Assembly (NCBI RefSeq): GCF_007830175.1
Contig: NZ_VLKH01000002.1
Location: forward strand, 310,001 to 374,000
Origin: Sedimentibacter saalensis
GTDB taxonomy: Bacteria > Bacillota > Clostridia > Tissierellales > Sedimentibacteraceae
Direction of reading: 5' to 3'
DNA length: 64,000 nucleotides
Under the pieces are notes generated by a model that did no database searches, was not told where the DNA came from, and saw only the letters and a program-made list of their open reading frames with translations. Positions within the stretch are counted from its first letter, which is position 1. Every line of letters begins with the position of its first letter. Positions 37,641 through 46,637 of this stretch are shown one piece after another. Position numbers and translations under genes: made by a program.

Positions 37641-38921
37641 CTATCTCGCACTCAATTTGTTGAAGCCCATTTCATTTGTAGCTCCTGTAATAACCTGCAG
37701 CTCAGCAGTTATGCTTCCGTCAGCATGGAGACTGCCGTCAAAACCACCGGCAATTACATCAGCAACTTCAACGTGGCCAATTATTTTGTCCATAGGTGGA
37801 AGTTCAATTACCTCATTGGCATTTCCGCCTGTTACAACTGCATTTGCTCTTACGTCAGCATCTGCAAGAGATTGTGATGTGCCGTCTCTTCCTGCATACT
37901 CATCTGTAATAAGAACAGTCTTAATGCCTTTGTTTTCAATTTTCTTGCAGTTCATTATAAGGTCAGTGTCAGGATTTCCGAAACCTTCTTCTGATACTAT
38001 AACACCATCTACTCCAAGATACTCAGCAAGCTTAGCACTCCAGTTTGATGATCTTTCTTTGTCTGCAAGGTATACATTTTCATTTGTGATTATAACACCA
38101 ACAAAGTTCAATGTTTTTCCATGCTCAGCAAATAAGTCATGAACAACAGGATTGTTCAAGTGGTGATAAGTAGTGTTTTTATCGCATGCAGATACGCAGT
38201 TACCGCTTACTATAGCGCCGTCCATCATTTCTGTAGGATAAATCAATGTAGATATAGTCTGCTTAGCATCAACGCCATATACATATGTGTCATGCATCAA
38301 GCCCTGGCTTTGAAGCATGCATACATAAGCAACTCTTGGCAATTCAGGATACATTTTAATTCCTTCTACCAGTGTAGGAGTTTCAAATGTATCAACCTGA
38401 TCAGGAGTCATGTTCTTAGCAAGTTCTCCAAGATACATAGCTACTTTGTATCCTGCAAATCTTAAAGCTTTTTCATGTTCGTGCTGTTTCAGTGATTCGA
38501 TTGGTTCGCAAACCAATACTAAATTATTTGTTTGTGAAAATGGTGTGTACTCAGCGCCAGGACCAGTCATATCGATAATACCTTCCTGGAACCCAACGAT
38601 CTTACCTGTTGTTATAACAGCAGCACCCTTTAAAACGTTTGTTTTGCCTGAACCAACAGTTTCAACTTTGCTTACCATACCTGGGAATATTCCTCCAGGT
38701 CCTTCAACCTTTACTCTCGGTTCAATAACGTCTTTAACAGGCATTATACGAACGCTTTCTCCTGGTTTTGCAAGCTCAACATCAGCTGACTTGAAATTCT
38801 GATCTTCTAGAATTATCGCTTTAACTTCTTCTTTGTTAACATACAATGTGCCGTTTTCTACTTTGGATTTTTCAGCAAACTGAATATCCTTAATAAAAAT
38901 GTAGCCTAATTCTAACTTCAA
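37641..38921 (-). CDS. grdE: glycine reductase component B proprotein GrdE
   Basis: 426 residues if started at the TTG at 38921, which has GGAGGTGAA upstream. The ATG at 38936 used by naive calling contains that Shine-Dalgarno site and is unlikely. With the TTG start, the conserved cleavage Cys in SGNCVSACDKNTTYHHLNNP falls at residue 242, as reported for characterised GrdE. The proprotein is cut before this Cys to give two subunits, the larger carrying a pyruvoyl cofactor. It lies 16 bp upstream of grdB. Confidence 0.95.
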   Translation of the reverse strand: MKLELGYIFIKDIQFAEKSKVENGTLYVNKEEVKAIILEDQNFKSADVELAKPGESVRIMPVKDVIEPRVKVEGPGGIFPGMVSKVETVGSGKTNVLKGAAVITTGKIVGFQEGIIDMTGPGAEYTPFSQTNNLVLVCEPIESLKQHEHEKALRFAGYKVAMYLGELAKNMTPDQVDTFETPTLVEGIKMYPELPRVAYVCMLQSQGLMHDTYVYGVDAKQTISTLIYPTEMMDGAIVSGNCVSACDKNTTYHHLNNPVVHDLFAEHGKTLNFVGVIITNENVYLADKERSSNWSAKLAEYLGVDGVIVSEEGFGNPDTDLIMNCKKIENKGIKTVLITDEYAGRDGTSQSLADADVRANAVVTGGNANEVIELPPMDKIIGHVEVADVIAGGFDGSLHADGSITAELQVITGATNEMGFNKLSAR

Positions 38922-38952
38922 ACCGTTCACCTCCATAAATTTTTGCTCGTGT

Positions 38953-39312
38953 TTATATATTTAACGCGCTTTCAAGCACTGTTAAATCAATTAATTTAAA
39001 ATCTTCTGTTATCTGATCTGTCATCATGCCAAATTTGTGTTTGCTGAAATTATCATAGGTCATTATGGAATTTTCTATTATGTACAGCGAATCTAAATTC
39101 AAGCTTCTTTTATCGTCGGAAATCATAACAGATTTAAATGGTGTTTCATTTGGTTTTACACTGCTGGACAGAGGATGTGTCAGAAGCTCATGACCCTCAT
39201 GAATCTTGTCCCTGGTTTTAACCAATACATCCTTGAAACCGCCTTGAACAAATATGATGTTTGTTTTATCCTTGTACTTGTCATAAACCTTTTCATTGTT
39301 TGTAATAATCAT
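38953..39312 (-). CDS. grdX: GrdX family protein
   Basis: 119 residues from the ATG at 39312 (AGGTGG upstream), starting MIITNNEKVYDKYKDK. A GTG three codons earlier overlaps the ribosome site. The block LVKTRDKIHEGHELLTHPLSSSVKPNETPFKSV is typical of GrdX, a small protein at the head of glycine reductase operons with no assigned function. First gene after the tandem glycine riboswitch. Confidence 0.9.
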   Translation of the reverse strand: MIITNNEKVYDKYKDKTNIIFVQGGFKDVLVKTRDKIHEGHELLTHPLSSSVKPNETPFKSVMISDDKRSLNLDSLYIIENSIMTYDNFSKHKFGMMTDQITEDFKLIDLTVLESALNI

Positions 39313-39425
39313 TATTCCCACCTGTTATTTACTTATACTTTTTTTATAAGAAACTAATCGTATGTATTTTGTGCACTAAAAATAAAAATAAACGTTATTT
39401 CACAGATTAATTAAAATTTAAAATT

Positions 39426-39466
39426 AAAAAAGCAGAAAGCATGTAAAAAAATATTATGCCTTCTGC
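39426..39466 (-). terminator. grd leader terminator (riboswitch expression platform)
   Basis: An 11-bp stem GCAGAAGGCAT / ATGCTTTCTGC (one G-T pair) followed by TTTTTTAATTTT lies directly after aptamer II. Its left arm starts right after the P1 3' strand (CAGAG), so aptamer folding may block it. Confidence 0.85.
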
Positions 39467-39640
39467 TCTGTTTTATAACCTGAGAGTTTCCCCTTACGAG
39501 TTGCCCCTTCGGTGCCTGCGCTTTTCAGAGTTTTGTCAGCTTACGGTCCTTCTGCCTGAGATCATCATCAATAATATGGCTAATATTAATTTACTTACTC
39601 CTTCGGCGCTGTTAATAACATAACAGTCTCTCCCGCAAAC
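39465..39640 (-). ncRNA. tandem glycine riboswitch of the grd operon
   Basis: Two glycine aptamers follow each other on the minus strand. Aptamer I has GCGGGAGAGACTG, GCGCCGAAGGAG and TCTCAGGCAGAAGGACCG. Aptamer II has ACTCTGAAAAGCGC, GGCACCGAAGGGGCAA and AAACTCTCAGGTTATAAAACAGAG. Both carry the GCxCCGAAGG and CTCAGG cores. The tandem sits between a sigma-A promoter and a terminator, upstream of grdX, and should switch on glycine reductase when glycine is plentiful. Confidence 0.96.
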
Positions 39641-39665
39641 GTCATTCAATTATTCACTTAGATTT

Positions 39666-39694
39666 ATTATATATAATTATATTTAATAAATCAA
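39666..39694 (-). promoter_or_regulatory. sigma-A promoter of the grd operon
   Basis: TTGATT, 17-bp spacer and TATAAT on the minus strand, about 25 bp before aptamer I and just after the stop of the Na/Pi transporter gene. Confidence 0.8.
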
Positions 39695-39704
39695 GTAATA
39701 TTTA

Positions 39705-41327
39705 TTATTTTTTTTCATCCTTGCCGGAAATTACTTCAACTATTGATTCTGCAATATTTGAAGAGTGATCTCCAATTCTTTCAAGGTTTCCGATTATATC
39801 CAAAAATATTATTCCCGCACTTGGCTCACAAATGTAGTTATTTAACCTCTCAATGTGATTTTTCCTTAGAGTTTTATATGCTTTATCGATTCTTGAGTCT
39901 ATTTCCGAAACTTTGTCACAATCATCACAATTTATTGTTTTTAATGCCAGGAGCGCTGCCTTGAAAACTGCCATTGTATCTTCGAACATAGCTCTGATTT
40001 CTTCTACTGCCTGTTCAGAAAAATTAACCTTGTTTTCTATTTTATAAAGAACAAACTCCCCTACATTGTCTGCATGGTCACCTACACGTTCTATGTCGTT
40101 GATGCTGTTCATGAGTACAACCAATTTATCCTTTTCAGCATCTGTCATAGATTCCTTATCAAGCTTGACTAAATATTCAAGAGCTTCCTTGCTCACTTCA
40201 TTTACTTTCTTTTCAAGATCAAAGACTTTGTATACAAGTTCCTCGTCGTTATTAAAGAAAGCCGTAACAGCTGTTTCAAACTGTTCGTAAGCTAAATTTC
40301 CAAGATGAAGCACTTCCTTTGCAGCTTGAACCAATGCAATTGAAGGGGTAACAAGAAGTCTCTCGTCAATATATTTTGTTGCATGTTCTGAATCTTCACC
40401 ATCAGTCTTAACAAGAAGTTCTGAGGCTTTAACAAGAAGACCTGAAAACGGAAACATGATAACAACGTTAATAATATTAAAAAATATGTGTCCTGCTGCA
40501 ATTTGCTGAGGAACATTTACAGGAACCAGTTTTAATACCAGCCACTCAACCGGCATTTTCATGAAAATCATAAACAAGAGCGTCCCTGTAACATTGAACA
40601 AAAGATGTATTACAGCTGCTCTTTTTGCAGTCTTACTTGCTCCTATGCTTGCAAGTAGAGCTGTTACGCATGTTCCAATGTTCTGTCCGAAAATTATGGG
40701 ATATGCAGACTCAAATGAAATAACTCCCGTAGCTGCCACTGCAATCAATATACCTGTTGTTGCGCTGCTTGACTGAAGCAATGCTGTCATAACAAATCCC
40801 ACAAGTATTCCTATAAAAGGATTGCTGAACTTTGTCATTAAACCTATAAAGGCTGGATTTGACTCAAGAGGCTCCATGGCATCCTTCATAATATCCATTC
40901 CTATAAACAATATACCAAAACCAATTATTACTTCCGCTATGTTTTTAACTTTTTTCTTTTTTGATGAAAGATATAATATTACACCTATGCCTGCCATAAA
41001 TGTGGCAAGCTTTGTTATGTTCAATGAAACTAAAAATGCTGTAACTGTTGTTCCTATGTTGGCTCCCATTATTATTCCAACAGCTTGATGCAAATTCATC
41101 AGCCCTGCATTTACAAAACCAACAACCATTACGGTTGTGGCACTGCTGCTTTGTATAACTCCTGTAACAAGAGTTCCCACAAGAACTCCCATGAGCTTGT
41201 TTTTAGTAAGTGCAGCCAATATATCCTTCATTTTGCTGCCTGCTGCTTTTTGAAGGCCGTCACCCATGTAATTCATTCCAAACAAAAATAGTCCTAGTCC
41301 GCCTATTAAACTGATTGCTATATCCAT
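39705..41327 (-). CDS. Na/Pi cotransporter family protein with PhoU-like domain
   Basis: 540 residues. The N-terminal half (about 1-310) has about 8-9 membrane segments and two inverted repeats of the Na+/Pi family: GVIQSSSATTVMVVGFVNAGLM and ALLQSSSATTGILIAVAATGVI, each with the QSSSATT motif. The C-terminal 200 residues are helical and PhoU-like (MNSINDIERVGDHADNVGEF and IIGNLERIGDHSSNIAE, both with the ExxxD/RVGDH pattern). It probably imports phosphate with Na+. It lies 8 bp after trmL. Confidence 0.92.
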   Translation of the reverse strand: MDIAISLIGGLGLFLFGMNYMGDGLQKAAGSKMKDILAALTKNKLMGVLVGTLVTGVIQSSSATTVMVVGFVNAGLMNLHQAVGIIMGANIGTTVTAFLVSLNITKLATFMAGIGVILYLSSKKKKVKNIAEVIIGFGILFIGMDIMKDAMEPLESNPAFIGLMTKFSNPFIGILVGFVMTALLQSSSATTGILIAVAATGVISFESAYPIIFGQNIGTCVTALLASIGASKTAKRAAVIHLLFNVTGTLLFMIFMKMPVEWLVLKLVPVNVPQQIAAGHIFFNIINVVIMFPFSGLLVKASELLVKTDGEDSEHATKYIDERLLVTPSIALVQAAKEVLHLGNLAYEQFETAVTAFFNNDEELVYKVFDLEKKVNEVSKEALEYLVKLDKESMTDAEKDKLVVLMNSINDIERVGDHADNVGEFVLYKIENKVNFSEQAVEEIRAMFEDTMAVFKAALLALKTINCDDCDKVSEIDSRIDKAYKTLRKNHIERLNNYICEPSAGIIFLDIIGNLERIGDHSSNIAESIVEVISGKDEKK

Positions 41328-41335
41328 ATTTCCTC

Positions 41336-41806
41336 CTACACCAAGTTCTTAAAGCCCAACTGACGCAAAGCTTCGTACATTACTATATTTACAGAATTTG
41401 CAAGATTTAAACTTCTTGCATCGACATTGTCAATCATGGGTATTTTAATTCTGCTGTTTTTGTATTCCTGGTGAATACGATCAGGCAGTCCTGCTGTTTC
41501 TTTACCAAACATTATGAAACAATCATCTGTATAAGTAACATCAGTGTAAAATCTGCTTTCCTTGGTTGTTGCAATGAATACATCCCTACCTTTCACATTG
41601 GACAGGAATTCTTCAAAATTTTCATAATAAGTTATGTTAACCAAATTCCAATAGTCAAGGCCTGCTCTTTTCAAATACTTGTCCGCTAGGGAAAATCCAA
41701 GAGGCTTAATCAAATGCAAGTTTGAGCCTGTAGCTGCGCAGGTCCTGGCAATGTTGCCTGTATTCTGCGGAATTTCAGGTTCAAATAGTACTATGTTTAA
41801 TGACAT
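41336..41806 (-). CDS. trmL: tRNA (cytidine(34)-2'-O)-methyltransferase
   Basis: 156 residues of the SPOUT class. Motifs: PEIPQNTGNIARTCAATG near the start, FGKETAGLPDRI and RIPMIDNVDARSLNLANSVNIVMYEALRQ, forming the trefoil-knot SAM site. It methylates the wobble 2'-O of certain tRNA-Leu. The length matches TrmL/YibK. Co-transcribed with the Na/Pi transporter, probably without functional link. Confidence 0.93.
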   Translation of the reverse strand: MSLNIVLFEPEIPQNTGNIARTCAATGSNLHLIKPLGFSLADKYLKRAGLDYWNLVNITYYENFEEFLSNVKGRDVFIATTKESRFYTDVTYTDDCFIMFGKETAGLPDRIHQEYKNSRIKIPMIDNVDARSLNLANSVNIVMYEALRQLGFKNLV

Positions 41807-41896
41807 TTTTCTCTCCTAAATTGAATATAATGTTGAACGCTCAGTAATTATATCATTGTTTGACGATATAATAAAGGAATTATTTTTTTCCATATA

Positions 41897-42544
41897 TTAC
41901 AAATTGTTTAAACTATTTATGTGCACTTTCTTATAATAATCGCAAACATCTCGGACACTGCAGTCAGGACACTTTGGTTTTTTTGCAGTACATGTAGCTC
42001 GTCCATGAGTTATGAGCAGGTGATGCAGCAGATGCCACTTGTATTTTGGAAACTTTTTCATCATATCATCAGATACCTTGTCAGCAGTGGTGCTTTTAGA
42101 AAGTCCCAGACGCCTAGAAATTCTGAAAACATGGGTATCCACAGGAAAGGCCGGAATATGGAATGCTTCTACCAAAACAACAGATGCAGTCTTTCTTCCT
42201 ACTCCCGGAAGCTTCATCAGATCTTCCATATTTTGTGGAACTACTCCATTATACTTACATTTAAGTTCCCTGCACATAAGATAAATGTTTTTTGCCTTAT
42301 TTTTGTACAACCCTATTTTTCTTATCTTTTCTTCTATTTCGTCTTGAGATAATTTAAGAAAACTATCAAGATCCGGATATTGCATGTACAATTCTTCTGT
42401 TACTTTGTTTACGCTTTTGTCCGTTGCCTGAGCGCTGAGCATGGTTGAAACAAGTAGCTGAAATGGAGTTGTATAGTCAAGGCCGCACTTTGCATCAGGA
42501 TAAGTATCCTTCAAAAGTTCGTAAATTTTTTCTGTTTTCGTCAT
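41897..42544 (-). CDS. nth: endonuclease III
   Basis: 215 residues: helix-hairpin-helix with LPGVGRKTASVVL (catalytic Lys in GRKTA) and catalytic Asp in FPVDTHVFRISRRLG. The C-terminal [4Fe-4S] site is C-x6-C-x2-C-x5-C in ATCTAKKPKCPDCSVRDVC. It removes oxidised pyrimidines and nicks the abasic site. The ATG at 42544 overlaps the stop of the DUF503 gene (TGATG), and GGAGATTTATTG precedes it; the TTG at 42547 is rejected. Confidence 0.96.
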   Translation of the reverse strand: MTKTEKIYELLKDTYPDAKCGLDYTTPFQLLVSTMLSAQATDKSVNKVTEELYMQYPDLDSFLKLSQDEIEEKIRKIGLYKNKAKNIYLMCRELKCKYNGVVPQNMEDLMKLPGVGRKTASVVLVEAFHIPAFPVDTHVFRISRRLGLSKSTTADKVSDDMMKKFPKYKWHLLHHLLITHGRATCTAKKPKCPDCSVRDVCDYYKKVHINSLNNL

Positions 42545-42825
42545 CAATAAATCTCCTTAACAAAATTAATTATTTCAACTCTTTCATCATTGTCAATAAA
42601 ATCAATAACTTTTGTTATGGCTGATTCACAGATATTTTTGCTGTTCGAAACTGCTGCAATGCCTATAACTGACTTATTCCATATGTCATTGAAATCAACT
42701 TCAGCCACGGAAACATTAAATCTTGACTTTATCCTTTCTATTATGCTTTTAAGCACATGCCTTTTTTCTTTTAATGAATATGATTCATAAATTAAAATTT
42801 CAATTTCACATGTTCCCACTGTCAT
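42544..42825 (-). CDS. DUF503 family protein (YlxP-like)
   Basis: 93 residues starting MTVGTCEIEILIYESYSLKEKRHVLKSI, the typical DUF503 opening; RFNVSVAEVDFNDIWNKSVIGIAAVSN is the second conserved block. YlxP-type proteins are often encoded near infB/rbfA and have been linked to ribosome assembly, but a role is not proven. Here it overlaps queG by 20 bp and nth by 1 bp, so the three form one transcription unit. Confidence 0.88.
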   Translation of the reverse strand: MTVGTCEIEILIYESYSLKEKRHVLKSIIERIKSRFNVSVAEVDFNDIWNKSVIGIAAVSNSKNICESAITKVIDFIDNDERVEIINFVKEIY

Positions 42826-43909
42826 GATAAACCTCCAGCAATTTTAAAATCTCACATTTAATTATATCATTTTCATAATCATATCTCTTATTCAAAATAT
42901 CTGATGCTTTTTTACTGTCAAGCTCCATCAATGCCCAATAAGCATACGTTTTAATCATGTCTGAAGTATTATCAAGCTCATTCTCAACATCCTCAAACAA
43001 TGAAACAAGCTTTAGATTGGCAATGGAAATCAGTGCATTTCTTTTCCACACATTTTTTCCTCTCCAGCTGCCTGACATACTGCTGTACTTTTGTTCAAAT
43101 TCTGCATTTGAAATTTTAAGCAGTTCTTCAAGGTTAAGTTCCAGAATTTTGTAATCCTCATTTGTTTTTTTCTCCAGTATTTTTTTGTTTTTCGGACAAA
43201 CCAACTGGCACACATCACATCCATAAATTTGATTTTTCATATTCTTTCTGTAATCTAAAGGAATGTATTTTTTAGTCTGTGTGAGTCCCGATATACACCT
43301 GGTGGCATCTATTGTTCCGCCTTTGAGTATTGCGCTGTTTGGGCAGCTTTTAATGCATATGGTGCAATCATTGCATATGTCAACAGATTGGCTGTTAACA
43401 CACTTTATTTCAAGATCAGTAAGCAGATAACCTAAATTTATGAACGAACCAAAATTTTCATTTATTAATAAACTGTTTTTACCGTAATGGCCTATTCCAG
43501 CATTTTTGCATATTTCTCTGTCAACCAGAGGAGTAGTGTCAACACAGGCTGCATATTCAAAACTAAAAAAGTTTTTCATTTCAAAAGCAAGACTTTCAAG
43601 GAGTTTTTTTACATTTCTGTGATAGTCCTCTTTATATGACACAACGCTTAAAAGCCCCTTGTTTGGGGCTTGAGATTTTTTATATCCCTCTGCATAAGGC
43701 ACAGCAATTGCTATGATGCTTTTGCATCCGGGCAAAATGTTCCTTGCATCAAGTCTTTTTTTAATATTCTGTTCTTCAAATTCACTGTTCAACCCATTGT
43801 TTTTTCTTGAAACTAATAGTTCCTGCAAATAGCTGTAATCTACAACATCAGTGAACCCAATGACATCTATTCCGATTTTTTTTGCAATATCAGCAATTAT
43901 ATTTTTCAT
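42806..43909 (-). CDS. queG: epoxyqueuosine reductase
   Basis: 367 residues. N-terminal cobalamin-binding domain with SIIAIAVPYAEGYK, the catalytic Asp in CVDTTPLVDREICKNAGIGHYGKNSLLI, and two [4Fe-4S] clusters from CNDCTICIKSCPNSAILKGG and YGCDVCQLVCPKNK. A C-terminal HEAT-like region (about 290-365) follows, as in the longer QueG form. It reduces epoxyqueuosine to queuosine in tRNA. Confidence 0.94.
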   Translation of the reverse strand: MKNIIADIAKKIGIDVIGFTDVVDYSYLQELLVSRKNNGLNSEFEEQNIKKRLDARNILPGCKSIIAIAVPYAEGYKKSQAPNKGLLSVVSYKEDYHRNVKKLLESLAFEMKNFFSFEYAACVDTTPLVDREICKNAGIGHYGKNSLLINENFGSFINLGYLLTDLEIKCVNSQSVDICNDCTICIKSCPNSAILKGGTIDATRCISGLTQTKKYIPLDYRKNMKNQIYGCDVCQLVCPKNKKILEKKTNEDYKILELNLEELLKISNAEFEQKYSSMSGSWRGKNVWKRNALISIANLKLVSLFEDVENELDNTSDMIKTYAYWALMELDSKKASDILNKRYDYENDIIKCEILKLLEVYHDSGNM

Positions 43910-43993
43910 ATCATTTCCTCACCTTAATATACAATATAACATATTGCAAAATAATTCAAGGCAAAAAAATTACAGCTTAAATCATGAAACACT

Positions 43994-44029
43994 AAAAAAA
44001 TAAAAGCTGCCAAATTTTCATTTGGCAGC
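43994..44029 (-). terminator. intrinsic terminator of the ptb-buk-oxidoreductase operon
   Basis: GCTGCCAAAT / ATTTGGCAGC, 4-nt loop, followed by TTTTATTTTTTTA on the minus strand, directly after the gamma-subunit stop. Confidence 0.92.
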
Positions 44030-44035
44030 CCATTA

Positions 44036-44584
44036 TTAAGCTCTAACTTTAACTGCTTCAGCACCTTTTAACAAAGCGTCTTTGTTTAAAGGAACAAGAT
44101 GAGTTTTGTTTTCTCCGAAAACTTTAAGGAATGCATGTAGAACTGAATCTATTTCAACTATTTTAGTAAGTTCTACATAAGCACCAAGCATAATCATATT
44201 AGCTACTTTTGGGTTTCCAAGTTCAGCTGCAAGTTCATTTGCTGAAACGTAGTAAACTTCAATATCTTTTCTCTTTGGTTCAACATCAATCAATGATTTG
44301 TTGATTATAAGTTTTCCACCTGGAACAAGTTCATTTTCAAACTTTGAAAGAGAAGGGAGATTCATTACTATGGCTGCAGTACCGTCCTTCGAAATAAGCG
44401 GAGAACCTACTGCCTCATCAGAAACTATTACTGCACAGTTTGCAGTACCGCCTCTCATTTCAGGACCATAAGATGGAAGCCACGAAACCTGTTTGTCTTC
44501 AAGCATTCCGGCATATGCCAGAAGCTTTCCTATAGCCATTATACCTTGACCGCCAAATCCGGCCATTATTACTTTTTCTTCCAT
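44036..44584 (-). CDS. 2-oxoacid:ferredoxin oxidoreductase, gamma subunit
   Basis: 182 residues starting MEEKVIMAGFGGQGIMAIGKLLA; the GFGGQGI motif is typical of the gamma domain. WLPSYGPEMRGGTANCAVIVSD is the second signature. It joins the alpha, beta and ferredoxin-like subunits encoded just upstream. Shared operon with ptb and buk points to branched-chain 2-oxoacids, such as 2-oxoisovalerate (VOR type), as substrates. Confidence 0.92.
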   Translation of the reverse strand: MEEKVIMAGFGGQGIMAIGKLLAYAGMLEDKQVSWLPSYGPEMRGGTANCAVIVSDEAVGSPLISKDGTAAIVMNLPSLSKFENELVPGGKLIINKSLIDVEPKRKDIEVYYVSANELAAELGNPKVANMIMLGAYVELTKIVEIDSVLHAFLKVFGENKTHLVPLNKDALLKGAEAVKVRA

Positions 44585-45331
44585 TTATTTGTCCTCCTCA
44601 AAATCTCTGAAATTTCCTAAAGGATAATATGGTATCATATTTTCCTGAAGCCATCCCAATGCTTTTACAGGAGTATAACCCCAGTTTGTAGGACATGTGG
44701 ACAACACTTCAACTATTGCAAATCCCTTGCCTTGAATCTGGCATTCAAAAGCTCTTTTTATTGCTTTTTTTGCTTTTCTTATGTTTGCAGGAGTGTCAAC
44801 AGATACTCTTTCAACAAACTTTGCTCCGTCTATTGTAGCAAGCATTTCAGACATACGAATTGGCATTCCGCTGTGCTCTACTGTTCTTCCCAGTGGAGAA
44901 GTAGTAGTTTTTTGTCCTATCAATGTTGTAGGAGCCATCTGGCCGCCTGTCATTCCATATATTGCGTTGTTTACGAATATTGTAGTAAACTTTTCTCCTC
45001 TGTGAGCTGCATGAACTATTTCAGCAGTTCCTATGGAAGCCAAGTCTCCGTCTCCCTGATAAGTGAACACTACATTTTCAGGGTGAACTCTTTTTATACC
45101 TGTTGCAACAGCCGGAGCTCTTCCGTGAGCAGCTTCCTGCATGTCGCAGTTGAAATATTTATATGCAAGAACTGAACATCCAACAGGAGCAACTCCTATT
45201 GCATCTTCCAATACTCCAAGTTCCACTAAAGTTTCAGCTACAAGTTTATGAATTACTCCATGAGTACATCCTGGACAGTAATGAAAAGGAACATCTGTCA
45301 ATCCTTTTGATTTTTCGTATACCATTGTCAT
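44585..45331 (-). CDS. 2-oxoacid:ferredoxin oxidoreductase, beta (TPP-binding) subunit
   Basis: 248 residues. [15 protein letters not shown] near the start, the TPP/Mg motif [46 protein letters not shown] and the end block [12 protein letters not shown]. The start overlaps the alpha-subunit stop (TAATG), so they are coupled. It binds thiamine diphosphate and part of the iron-sulphur chain. Confidence 0.93.
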   Translation of the reverse strand: MTMVYEKSKGLTDVPFHYCPGCTHGVIHKLVAETLVELGVLEDAIGVAPVGCSVLAYKYFNCDMQEAAHGRAPAVATGIKRVHPENVVFTYQGDGDLASIGTAEIVHAAHRGEKFTTIFVNNAIYGMTGGQMAPTTLIGQKTTTSPLGRTVEHSGMPIRMSEMLATIDGAKFVERVSVDTPANIRKAKKAIKRAFECQIQGKGFAIVEVLSTCPTNWGYTPVKALGWLQENMIPYYPLGNFRDFEEDK

Positions 45332-46392
45332 TATTTAGTACCTCCTGCGATTTTTTCAATTTCAGCCAATATTCCTGCAGGTGTAGGAACCATTCCTCCG
45401 GTTCTTCCGTGGAAATATACAGGCATTCTTCCTTCAATTCCTATTTTAATGTCATCAATTAACTGTCCCTGACTCATTTCTACTCCAAGAATTCCCTTGC
45501 AGTTTGGATTGATGTCTTTATAAATTGCATATGGGTATGGCCATAATGTAATAGGTCTGATTATTCCAACTTTAATACCTTTTGTTGCAGCTAATTTGAT
45601 AGCTGTTTTTACTATTCTTGAAGTTGTTCCGTATGCTACGCACACTACATCAGCATCTTCCAATCCGAATGCTTCGTAAAGAACTTCATTTTCTTCCATT
45701 AATTTATATTTCTTTTCAAGTCTTATGTTGTGATCTTCGCATAATTCTGCTTCCAGGAACAGCGAGTTTACAATATTTTTCTCTCTTTTTCCCTTAGTTC
45801 CTGTTGTAGCCCAGTCTTTTGCAGGCAAATTTTCATTAAAGTTTTCTTTGAACTCAACTGCTTCCATCATTTGTCCAATCATACCATCTGCACAAACAAG
45901 CACTGGGTTTCTGTATTCATCAGCTTTGTCAAAAGCAAGCATAACATAATCAACAGTTTCCTGAATACTTGCTGGTGCATAACAAAGAGTTCTGTAGTCT
46001 CCGTTTCCGCCGCCTCTTGTTGACTGATAATAATCAGCCTGTCCAGGCTGAATACTTCCCAGTCCTGGGCCGCCTCTCATCATGTTAACAATAACACATG
46101 GAATTTCAGCACCTGCAGCATATGTAATGCCTTCTTGTTTCAAAGATATTCCAGGGCTTGAAGAACCAGTCATAACTCTTGCTCCTGCTCCGCCTGCTCC
46201 ATATACCATGTTTATTGCTGCAACTTCGCTTTCAGCCTGAAGGAATACTCCTCCTACTTCCGGCAATGCTTTTGACATATATTCTGGAATTTCACTTGAA
46301 GGAGTTATTGGATATCCAAAAAAATATCTGCAGCCTGCTTTTATAGCTGCTGCTCCAACAGCTTCATTACCTTTCATCAATACTTTAGACAT
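45331..46392 (-). CDS. vorB: 2-oxoacid:ferredoxin oxidoreductase, alpha subunit (VorB type)
   Basis: 353 residues. [31 protein letters not shown] at the N-terminus, [47 protein letters not shown] in the pyrimidine domain, and [17 protein letters not shown] at the start of the C-terminal domain. The length matches VorB/KorA alpha subunits. The product CoA ester is the input of Ptb, encoded in the same operon. 2-Oxoglutarate or other oxoacids cannot be excluded. Confidence 0.92.
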   Translation of the reverse strand: MSKVLMKGNEAVGAAAIKAGCRYFFGYPITPSSEIPEYMSKALPEVGGVFLQAESEVAAINMVYGAGGAGARVMTGSSSPGISLKQEGITYAAGAEIPCVIVNMMRGGPGLGSIQPGQADYYQSTRGGGNGDYRTLCYAPASIQETVDYVMLAFDKADEYRNPVLVCADGMIGQMMEAVEFKENFNENLPAKDWATTGTKGKREKNIVNSLFLEAELCEDHNIRLEKKYKLMEENEVLYEAFGLEDADVVCVAYGTTSRIVKTAIKLAATKGIKVGIIRPITLWPYPYAIYKDINPNCKGILGVEMSQGQLIDDIKIGIEGRMPVYFHGRTGGMVPTPAGILAEIEKIAGGTK

Positions 46393-46407
46393 AATCTACC
46401 TCCGATA

Positions 46408-46623
46408 TTATAATCTTTCTACTGTTATTACTGAATCTGGACACATAATTGCGCAATTTCCGCATGCAATACATTCTTCAATGTTTATTACATGAGCAGG
46501 GCTGTATCCTTTGCTGTTTATTTTTTCTTTGTTTAATTTTATAATTTGTTTTGGACAAACAGTTACACACAATTCGCATCCTTTGCATGCATCATCATTA
46601 AATGTTACCTTTCCTTTTGCCAT
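46408..46623 (-). CDS. 4Fe-4S ferredoxin-type delta subunit
   Basis: 71 residues with two CxxCxxCxxxCP clusters: CKGCELCVTVCPKQ and CIACGNCAIMCPDS. The ATG at 46623 has GGAGGTTCAGT upstream; the longer reading from 46650 overlaps the ATPase gene. It carries electrons within the four-subunit oxidoreductase. Confidence 0.93.
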   Translation of the reverse strand: MAKGKVTFNDDACKGCELCVTVCPKQIIKLNKEKINSKGYSPAHVINIEECIACGNCAIMCPDSVITVERL

Positions 46624-46637
46624 ACTGAACCTCCATT

